Of a stretch of DNA of 39,181 nucleotides, positions 33,326-39,181 are shown in pieces. The position numbers and the translations under genes were made by a program. The number at the start of each line of letters is the position of its first letter. Positions within the stretch are counted from its first letter, which is position 1. The notes under the pieces are model-generated. The model did no database searches, was not told the DNA's origin, and saw only the letters and a list, made by a program, of their open reading frames with translations. This stretch comes from Prevotellaceae bacterium (GTDB lineage Bacteria > Bacteroidota > Bacteroidia > Bacteroidales > Bacteroidaceae). Location of the stretch: the NCBI GenBank assembly GCA_015257125.1, contig JABZKU010000023.1, positions 1 through 39,181 on the forward strand, written 5' to 3'.

Positions 33326-35473
33326 TTAGTTGAAGAAGGTCCAACTGATGCCAAAGTGGAGCAGTCGCTGATTGGTGGGGTAGTGCGGCACGAGGAAAGA
33401 GCGGCCTTCTGACGAATTCACGTGGGTATAGGCCAAATAGAAGCGCACGCCTTTGAGTTTGAAGTTGATATAGGCGTTGATCCAGGGATAATTGCCGAGT
33501 TTCGTGCGATAAGTGGCATCTTGCACGGCATATTGTCCGATGATGGGCGAATAGGTCGGCGCATAGTACTCCGTAAAATAGCGAATGTCCGCACCCAGCT
33601 GCGTGGCGAGGACGCGGGCGATCTTAAATTGCAGATAGACGTTGCTCCAGCCCGTGAACATCGGGAGAGGAAGCACATTGTCGTTTGAACTCTTCTGCAG
33701 CGTGAGCTGATTTTCCCAGTGCAAGGGTCCCCACGCCCAACGATTGGAGAAAGAGGCAGAGGCTATTTGCACGTTGCCGTTGTACTGATCTACCGTGACG
33801 CCATATTTCATTTTGGCCAAGTCGGGAGTCGTGGCTTCTGTCGTTTGCGTTTCGCGGAAGTAGGCATAGTTCTGCACACTCTCGATGCCGACGCTCAAGG
33901 CATTGGTACGATAGGAGAGCGTTCCCTCCACTCTGGCGCGAAAGATGTGGTTGAGATCTTTGTCCCACCAAGCATTGCGACCATGGTAGTGGTTATAGTA
34001 GAAAGCGGGGTTCTCATTGCGCACATAACCGCCACCCACGAGCGAGAGGGTGTCTTTGCCCATACGAAAGTGCAGACCTACATTACCTTCAATGTTGAAT
34101 TCGCCCCAATCTTTGCCGGTGGTGCGCATTTCTCCCAGCACATTGTAGCGCAACGTGTGGGCATTTTCGCGGAGCAGTTGGGCTCCGAGGGTAAAGTAGT
34201 TGAAAGTGGTGGCTTTTTGCAGTAAGTCGACGTCGGGAAGCGTGAAGCGCGAAAATTCGTGCTTGGCAAATAAGCGCATACCAGTCTTTACCCACTTTTT
34301 GAATCCCTCGTTCATTTCCAATGCAACGGTGTTTTGGATCGTTAGATAGTGGGTGCTGTCGGCGGCTGCGTCACCATTGGTGAAGAAGTTGGCAAAGAAG
34401 TCATCGAGCTTCTTGCGCGAGGTGAAATTACGGTAGTTGCTTTCGGCGCGAACGGTGTGAATGAGCGAGGCGACGGGGACAAAGCGACGAGTGAGGGTAG
34501 AGTCTTGCGACAAGGCCTGCATTTTTTTCAAATCCGCGCTGTCAGTCGCCGCATTGGTGGCTTGTTTTGCAGAGCGATGCACTTCTTTTCCGGCGGAGTC
34601 GAGATATTGTACATAGCCGGCGGAGAGCCGGTGCGTGAAAAAGGCGCGATCGATGCTCACCGTGTTACGAACGCCTTCGAGGCGGACAGGCATGTCCGAA
34701 GAACCGTAGCGTGTGGGAAAATAATTGGGGTTGGTGATGTAGCGCTCGTCTTGCAAACCGCCGTTTTCCACGTTCTTGATGTAGCCGGTCTCGTAATATC
34801 CGTGCGCTTGGTACTTGTCTCCGCGGAAATAGCCGTAGAGTGAACCGTCGATTGAGGAGTGGTTCTGATTTTTGTAGTAGCCGCGTGCGTAGGAGTAGTC
34901 CACATTGAAACCAATGCCCGCACGTTTGTTGATGTTGGTAGAAAAGCGCGCTATAAAGTGGTCGTCGCCGTCGGTCTTACTGCCCGAGGAGTGATAATCT
35001 AAGCGCGCAACGGGCGATTTTGTGTTGGTGAACACAAAGCGACCGGTGGGAACGAGAAACCAGTTGTAGGGACGTTCGAAGACAAACTGCGAAGCCATCA
35101 TGAAGTCCTGGCGTCCGTTGTAAATTCTCGCCACACGCGGTGCGCCGAGGCTGCCGGTAAAATTGTATTCTCCGTAAAGACCGCCGGTGTTGTTGACGTT
35201 TTGGAACAGATGGCTCAGCGTATCGGGACGCACAGGGCGCACAGCACCAAAACGCTCGTCGACATTCCACATGAAGTAGCCCGTCGGGACTGAATTCGGG
35301 TCGATCGAATCGCCTTTTGCCTGATTGAAATGTCCGGCACCGCCGCGTAAACGCTCGTTCTCGCGAGCCGTGAAGCCGGCGAAGGGGTTTTGTGCGCTGC
35401 TTTGAATGACAAAAAGCATCGCCAAGGCGATGCTCAAAAAGAAAGAGGATATATTGCGCGAGAAAATGTTCAT
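33326..35473 (-). CDS. Porin_10-family putative outer-membrane beta-barrel protein
   Basis: 715 residues. A signal peptide (SSFFLSIALAMLFVIQSSAQ) ends in an AQN cleavage-type site. After ~80 residues of exposed N-terminus the rest is an alternating aromatic pattern typical of outer-membrane barrels (e.g. RAGIGFNVDYSYARGYYKNQ quoted in part, FRMGKDTLSLVGGGYVRN, LGADIRYFTEYYAP). The last residue pattern LLHFGISWTFFN ends with an aromatic residue, as needed by the Bam complex. The overall look matches the Bacteroidota putative porin family Porin_10. No TonB box or plug is seen, so this is not a SusC-type receptor. Its start codon overlaps the dapA stop (ATGA), indicating coupled translation in one operon with dapA. 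Confidence 0.82.
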   Translation of the reverse strand: MNIFSRNISSFFLSIALAMLFVIQSSAQNPFAGFTARENERLRGGAGHFNQAKGDSIDPNSVPTGYFMWNVDERFGAVRPVRPDTLSHLFQNVNNTGGLYGEYNFTGSLGAPRVARIYNGRQDFMMASQFVFERPYNWFLVPTGRFVFTNTKSPVARLDYHSSGSKTDGDDHFIARFSTNINKRAGIGFNVDYSYARGYYKNQNHSSIDGSLYGYFRGDKYQAHGYYETGYIKNVENGGLQDERYITNPNYFPTRYGSSDMPVRLEGVRNTVSIDRAFFTHRLSAGYVQYLDSAGKEVHRSAKQATNAATDSADLKKMQALSQDSTLTRRFVPVASLIHTVRAESNYRNFTSRKKLDDFFANFFTNGDAAADSTHYLTIQNTVALEMNEGFKKWVKTGMRLFAKHEFSRFTLPDVDLLQKATTFNYFTLGAQLLRENAHTLRYNVLGEMRTTGKDWGEFNIEGNVGLHFRMGKDTLSLVGGGYVRNENPAFYYNHYHGRNAWWDKDLNHIFRARVEGTLSYRTNALSVGIESVQNYAYFRETQTTEATTPDLAKMKYGVTVDQYNGNVQIASASFSNRWAWGPLHWENQLTLQKSSNDNVLPLPMFTGWSNVYLQFKIARVLATQLGADIRYFTEYYAPTYSPIIGQYAVQDATYRTKLGNYPWINAYINFKLKGVRFYLAYTHVNSSEGRSFLVPHYPTNQRLLHFGISWTFFN

Positions 35474-36360
35474 ATTTCAAAATCCTGAAGGGCTTGTGCG
35501 ATGTGTCTACGGGTGTTTTCGCTCACTTCTGTAAGGGGAAGTCGCAAAACATTCTGCAGTTCTTTGCGTTCGGCCATCATACACTTTACGCCGGCGGGAT
35601 TTCCTTCGACAAATGCCAAGCGGAAGATGTCGTGGAAGGCACGATGAATGTGCAACGCCTCAAAAACGTCGCCATTCTTCATGCTGCGCACAAGTTCTGC
35701 CATTTCATTGGGGAAAGCATTGGCTACTACGGAAATGACTCCCACGCCCCCGAGTGCTACAATTTCGAAAGTCAGCGAGTCGTCGCCGCTGATCACTTCA
35801 AAACCCGCAGGAGCGTGCGAAATGATCTCATTGATCTGCGCCAAATTGCCGCTTGCCTCCTTGATAGCCACAATGTTTTCGAAATCTTCGGCGAGTCTGA
35901 GCGTCGTCTCGCTCGAAAGATTCACTCCCGTGCGTCCCGGTACATTATACAGCACCACCGGCACGGGCGATGCTTGGGATACGGCACGATAGTGGCGATA
36001 AAGTCCCTCTTGGGTGGGCTTATTATAATAAGGAGTGACAATCAACACCCCGTCGATGCCTTCAAAGTCTGCTTCTTCGAGAAAGGCACACACGCTACCC
36101 GTATCATTGCCACCGCAACCCAAAAGTAAGGGCACGCGACCCTGGACTTCGTCCACGAAGGCCTCGATGATCTGTTCACGTTCCGCTACATTGAGCGTCG
36201 GGGTCTCGGCTGTTGTGCCGAGTACACAGAGATAGTCTATGTCACCGTCCTCTAAAAGACGATTGATGTGCTCGCGCAGGGTGAGCAAGTCTACTTCTCC
36301 TTCGGCTGTGAACGGCGTGACGACGGCAACGCCTGTTCCTTGAAACGGATTGGTTCGCAT
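35470..36360 (-). CDS. dapA: 4-hydroxy-tetrahydrodipicolinate synthase
   Basis: 296 residues, normal length. It condenses pyruvate with aspartate semialdehyde, the first step to lysine and meso-diaminopimelate for peptidoglycan. The (beta/alpha)8 barrel shows GTTAETPTL, VTPYYNKPTQEGLYRHY, the YNVPGRTG block with Tyr138 (catalytic triad and feedback-site neighbourhood) and the Schiff-base lysine 167 in IVAIKEASG. GDDSLTF follows. It starts at 36360 under a consensus promoter and its stop overlaps the porin start. The pairing of dapA with a porin is unusual to the eye but has no obvious mechanistic reason. Confidence 0.97.
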   Translation of the reverse strand: MRTNPFQGTGVAVVTPFTAEGEVDLLTLREHINRLLEDGDIDYLCVLGTTAETPTLNVAEREQIIEAFVDEVQGRVPLLLGCGGNDTGSVCAFLEEADFEGIDGVLIVTPYYNKPTQEGLYRHYRAVSQASPVPVVLYNVPGRTGVNLSSETTLRLAEDFENIVAIKEASGNLAQINEIISHAPAGFEVISGDDSLTFEIVALGGVGVISVVANAFPNEMAELVRSMKNGDVFEALHIHRAFHDIFRLAFVEGNPAGVKCMMAERKELQNVLRLPLTEVSENTRRHIAQALQDFEI

Positions 36361-36432
36361 AGGTTTTGGAATTTGGAGGCTTCCGATGAGTGGCCCAAGT
36401 ACTTAAATTGTAGGTTGGCCGATGTTTGTATG

Positions 36433-36464
36433 CAAAAGTAGCGATTAAAATTCAAGTGTACAAA
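36433..36464 (-). promoter_or_regulatory. Promoter of the dapA-porin operon
   Basis: Minus strand: TTTG (36464-36461), 20-base spacer, TACTTTTG (36440-36433). It begins only 9 bases after the ligA stop, and the leader to dapA is about 66 bases. Confidence 0.78.
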
Positions 36465-36472
36465 AAGCCTAC

Positions 36473-38542
36473 TCAGTTTTCGCCACTGATGAGAGCAAGA
36501 AACTCGCTTTCGCTCATCACGCGCACACCCAATTTGGCCGCCTTCTCGAGTTTCGAAGGCCCCATTTTCTCCCCGGCTAGGATAAACGAGGTCTTTCCCG
36601 ATATGCTCGACACGTTTTTACCACCGTAGGCTTCTATCATTTTTTTATACTCGTCGCGAGAGTGGTGAGAGAAGGTGCCACTGATAACAATGCTCTGTCC
36701 CTCGAGTTGCGTGCCGGCTTGTACGACTTCGGGCATCGCCATTTGCAGACCAAATCCGGCAAGTGTGTCCACCAAAGCCCCGTTGTCGGGATTGGAGAAG
36801 TAGGCGCGTACGCTACCGGCAATGATTTCGCCGATGCCCTCCACTTGTATCAGTTCGTCGAGTGTGGCTGCGCGCAGCGCCTCGACATTTTTGAAATGCG
36901 TGGCCAGCACTTTGGCGGCCACTTTGCCCACAAACCGAATGCCCAAGGCGAAGAGCAGTCGGTCGAACGACGCACTTTTGCTCTTTTCGATGGCGGCCAA
37001 GATTTTGCGCGTCGCCTTTTCGGTGACGGGCATAGCGGGAGATTGCTCATCGGTGGGAACTCCCAAAGTCGGAGCGGTGAATGCCCCTCGAGACAAGTAC
37101 CAATTTTTGTCCCACTCGGTGAGTTGCAGCCGATACAGGTCGGTTACGTCGCGAAGCAGCCCATTCTCGTAGTATTTGTCCACCACTTCCGGTCCGAGGC
37201 TCATAATATTCATCGCATCACGCGCAATAAAATGCTCAATGCGCCCTTTGCGTTGAGGAGGGCAGGCGTCGTTGGGACAATAGGTGGCCGCCTCGCCTTC
37301 GTAGCGCACGAGGGGCGTACCGCATTCCGGACAGGTCTGTACAAAGGTCACGGGCGCTCCCAAAGCATTGTCGCGCAGTTCGGTGGCCACTCCTACAATT
37401 TGCGGAATGATCTCGCCGGCTTTCTCCACATAAACTTGGTCTCCCAAGTGTAAATCGAGTTGGCGGATGATATCTTCGTTGTGGAGCGATGCACGTTTCA
37501 CCAATGTGCCGGCCAAGAGCACAGGTTCCATGTTGGCCACGGGGGTCACGGCACCGGTGCGCCCCACTTGGAACGTCACTTCCTCTAATCGCGTCAGAGC
37601 TCGCTCAGCTTGAAACTTGTAGGCGATGGCCCAGCGCGGCGACTTCGCCGTGAAGCCCAAGCGCGCTTGCTGGCTCAACGAATCGACCTTGAGCACCACA
37701 CCATCCGTCGCCACGGGAAGTGATTTTCGCGCCTCATCCCAATGATCGAGAAAGGCATATATCTCTTCCAAACTCGTAGTCAAGGTCGTTGCTTCGCTCA
37801 CTTTGAAGCCCCAAGTGCGGGCTTTCATCAAATTGGCGTAGTGCGTGTCGGCAGGCAGCTCGTCGCCCAACAGATAATAGAGATAAGCATCCAATCCTCT
37901 GGAGGCCACGACGCGACTGTCCTTACTCTTCAGCGTGCCACTCGCGGCATTGCGCGGATTGGCAAAGAGTGGTTCTTCGCGCGCCTCACGTTCTTGATTG
38001 AGTCGGTCGAAGGAACTCCACGGCATCAACACTTCTCCGCGGATTTCGAAGCGCTGCGGCCAATCGCCTCCGGCGGGCAAGCGCAAGGGAATGGAGCGAA
38101 TCGTGCGCACGTTGGCCGTCACATCGTCGCCGCGTACCCCATCGCCACGCGTCAAGGCTCGCACCAGCGCGCCGTCCTCATACAGTAGCGAAAGGCTCAG
38201 CCCGTCGAATTTCAATTCGCAGCAGATGGAAAACGGTTCGCCGTCGAGCCCGGCCTGCACGCGTTCGTAAAACTCGCGTACCTCGTCGCGGTTGTAGGTA
38301 TTGCCGAGTGAGAGCATCGGGCGTTCGTGCTCCACCTGCGTGAACTCATTGTTCAAGTCGCTACCCACTCGTTGTGTCGGACTGTTGGCATCGAAGCGTT
38401 CCGGATGCGCCGCTTCGAGTGTTTGCAGTTCGAGCATGAGCTGATCGAACTTGGCATCGGAGATTTCCGGGCTGTTCTCTACATAATATAAATAGTTGTG
38501 TCGGTGCAGTGCAGCACGTAGTTCGTCTATCCGGTCGGGCAT
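36473..38542 (-). CDS. ligA: NAD-dependent DNA ligase
   Basis: 689 residues, the usual length. It seals nicks in replication and repair using NAD. Domain order: the Ia NAD-binding start (RHNYLYYVENSPEISDAKFD), adenylation domain with the nucleotidyl lysine 111 in ELKFDGLSLSLL, TRGDGVRGDDVT, the KVDSLSQQ motif, an OB fold (QVGRTGAVTPVANMEPV), the Cys4 zinc finger (CPECGTPL ... YCPNDACPPQ), a helix-hairpin-helix region and a C-terminal BRCT domain (QSIVISGTFSHHSRDEYKKM). All key residues are present. It is on the same strand and directly upstream of dapA, which has its own promoter. Its promoter is at 38580-38611. Confidence 0.98.
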   Translation of the reverse strand: MPDRIDELRAALHRHNYLYYVENSPEISDAKFDQLMLELQTLEAAHPERFDANSPTQRVGSDLNNEFTQVEHERPMLSLGNTYNRDEVREFYERVQAGLDGEPFSICCELKFDGLSLSLLYEDGALVRALTRGDGVRGDDVTANVRTIRSIPLRLPAGGDWPQRFEIRGEVLMPWSSFDRLNQEREAREEPLFANPRNAASGTLKSKDSRVVASRGLDAYLYYLLGDELPADTHYANLMKARTWGFKVSEATTLTTSLEEIYAFLDHWDEARKSLPVATDGVVLKVDSLSQQARLGFTAKSPRWAIAYKFQAERALTRLEEVTFQVGRTGAVTPVANMEPVLLAGTLVKRASLHNEDIIRQLDLHLGDQVYVEKAGEIIPQIVGVATELRDNALGAPVTFVQTCPECGTPLVRYEGEAATYCPNDACPPQRKGRIEHFIARDAMNIMSLGPEVVDKYYENGLLRDVTDLYRLQLTEWDKNWYLSRGAFTAPTLGVPTDEQSPAMPVTEKATRKILAAIEKSKSASFDRLLFALGIRFVGKVAAKVLATHFKNVEALRAATLDELIQVEGIGEIIAGSVRAYFSNPDNGALVDTLAGFGLQMAMPEVVQAGTQLEGQSIVISGTFSHHSRDEYKKMIEAYGGKNVSSISGKTSFILAGEKMGPSKLEKAAKLGVRVMSESEFLALISGEN

Positions 38543-38579
38543 GAGTAGGGTAATCTAAATGCGATATTGAATTTAACAG

Positions 38580-38611
38580 CAAAAGTAGTGGAGTTGTTCG
38601 AGACGACCAAA
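38580..38611 (-). promoter_or_regulatory. Promoter of ligA
   Basis: Minus strand: TTTG (38611-38608), 20-base spacer, TACTTTTG (38587-38580); ATG at 38542. Confidence 0.8.
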
Positions 38612-38751
38612 AGTTTGCAATGAAATTAGGAATCAATCTCTTTCGATTGCCTGCAAATGAGTTCTGTTTTTGGTAAGTAGTAAGGAGAACGAAACACAGC
38701 AGCGCTCAATGCTGCTCGTAAATGTGTGCAGTTATAAGGTGTATAATATAA

Positions 38752-38784
38752 AAATTGCCGTAACTCAATGAGTTACGGCAATTT
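38752..38784 (-). terminator. Terminator of a small minus-strand unit
   Basis: 15-base perfect arms AAATTGCCGTAACTC (38752-38766) and GAGTTACGGCAATTT (38770-38784) with a 3-base loop. The minus-strand tail continues into TTTTTATATTATAC. It could also work in the plus direction. Confidence 0.8.
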
Positions 38785-38815
38785 GATGCGGAGAGAGTGG
38801 ATTATGAACTAAAAT

Positions 38816-38920
38816 TTATAACTCCCTGTATCGTAACGTTTTATACGTATTTATTTTTCTTCTGTAGCCAGATTGTAGCCACAACAGAGTATTTTGAGAG
38901 TATGCACAGATACTGCTCAT
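38816..38920 (-). CDS. Candidate 34-residue ORF, unidentified
   Basis: A 34-codon frame starting at the ATG 38920, about 22 bases after the predicted start of a consensus promoter and 32 bases before a perfect terminator. The peptide begins MSSICAYSQN and ends KTLRYREL. It contains no motif I recognise and has no convincing ribosome-binding site. It covers the TGTAGCCA direct repeats (38863-38881), so the DNA may matter more than the peptide. The transcript could equally be a non-coding RNA of about 190 bases. Confidence 0.25.
   Translation of the reverse strand: MSSICAYSQNTLLWLQSGYRRKINTYKTLRYREL
38863..38881. repeat. TGTAGCCA direct repeats (third, inverted copy at 39011-39018)
   Basis: TGTAGCCA occurs at 38863-38870 and 38874-38881, offset by 11 bases (about one helical turn). 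TGGCTACA, the reverse complement, lies at 39011-39018. Such helically phased repeats are typical of protein-binding sites; a tyrosine recombinase site is a guess. Confidence 0.4.
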
Positions 38921-38948
38921 GAAAAAATGCGCCTGCATTATTCAGGTT

Positions 38949-38980
38949 CAAAAGTACAAACAAAATGAACCATCTCCAAA
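38949..38980 (-). promoter_or_regulatory. Promoter of the small unit in the AT-rich end
   Basis: Minus strand: TTTG (38980-38977), 20-base spacer, TACTTTTG (38956-38949). It reads toward the 34-codon frame and the terminator at 38752-38784. Confidence 0.7.
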
Positions 38981-39023
38981 TTATTCAGGATAAATTTGTT
39001 ACAAAAGTTTTGGCTACAATTTT

Positions 39024-39073
39024 CGGTGCACGGTGCAAGCCCTTATATATATAGGGTCTTGCACCGTGCACCG
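39024..39073. repeat. Near-perfect 50-base palindrome
   Basis: Arms CGGTGCACGGTGCAAG (39024-39039) and CTTGCACCGTGCACCG (39058-39073) are exact reverse complements. The centre (CCCTTATATATATAGGG plus one T) is also nearly self-complementary. Each arm is two tandem CGGTGCA units plus AG. No U-run follows on either strand, so it is not a simple terminator. The remaining bases to 39181 show nothing I recognise. Confidence 0.75.
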
Positions 39074-39181
39074 ATGGTCATCTCGTAGCTCAAATGATGT
39101 AGAGAATGAAATATCGCTTTTAGTTTTTATTACTGTCCGGTAAAAGTTTTTCTCTCCACATAAAATAAGGCTGAAGTCCAT

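Noticed and set aside
1..39181. CRISPR array, tRNA, rRNA, toxin-antitoxin pair or prophage
   Set aside because: I looked for regularly spaced repeats, cloverleaf ends with CCA-type 3' regions and phage gene blocks and found none; the 33-base repeats are dispersed and degenerate, not arrayed.

Overview
The window is an ordinary, gene-dense stretch of a Bacteroidales chromosome (phylum Bacteroidota, perhaps Prevotellaceae or a relative; the family is a guess). Four things point there. Many promoters have the Bacteroidota form TTTG-N18..20-TAnnTTTG. Rho carries a very long low-complexity N-terminal insertion. There is an EF-G2-type EF-G paralogue. Porin_10, DUF4924 and DUF5715 families and a galM-transporter-galK operon are also present. 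Most of the window is GC-rich (roughly mid-fifties percent by eye); the last ~600 bases are clearly AT-rich. I saw no tRNA, rRNA, CRISPR array, insertion sequence or complete mobile element.

Layout. 1-386: no convincing gene. 387-3917: YgjP-type metallopeptidase and SUI1/YciH (+), a secreted DNA/RNA endonuclease (-), then YitT membrane protein and an O6-alkylguanine-DNA methyltransferase (+). 4055-9371: serS and gdhA (-), an HD phosphohydrolase (+), a membrane-anchored metallo-beta-lactamase-fold hydrolase (-). 9510-14436: fusA2 and rho (-), separated by ~590 bases containing hairpins and a candidate fusA2 promoter. 14669-17833: ABC-F ATPase and rarA (+). 17994-19737: ADP-ribosylglycohydrolase and a Nudix/winged-helix regulator (-) with a likely self-operator. 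20298-23302: B3/B4 protein, DUF5715 peptidase-like protein, and an overlapping LysE-type exporter/DUF4924 pair (all -). 23426-27282: galactose operon galM-MFS transporter-galK (-) with promoter and terminator. 27283-28272: a long non-coding stretch, then rpmE2 (+). 28301-38542: glycosyltransferase, dnaE, Porin_10 protein, dapA and ligA (-). 38543-39181: AT-rich segment with a small promoter-ORF-terminator unit, TGTAGCCA repeats and a ~50-base palindrome.

How the genes fit together. Many are housekeeping: translation (serS, fusA2, rpmE2, SUI1, ABC-F), transcription termination (rho), replication and repair (dnaE, ligA, rarA, methyltransferase), nitrogen assimilation (gdhA) and lysine/peptidoglycan precursor synthesis (dapA). 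The galactose operon is a self-contained module: mutarotation, uptake, phosphorylation. In known Bacteroides, fusA2 and the Rho insertion are both tied to carbon-starved life in the gut, so the adjacency of the two genes here is notable. Nothing in the window is clearly a new defence or mobile system. The most informative observations are the altered GTPase motifs of EF-G2, the Rho insertion with an AT-hook-like motif, the Nudix regulator operator, a degenerate 33-base intergenic repeat, and the unusual right-hand end.
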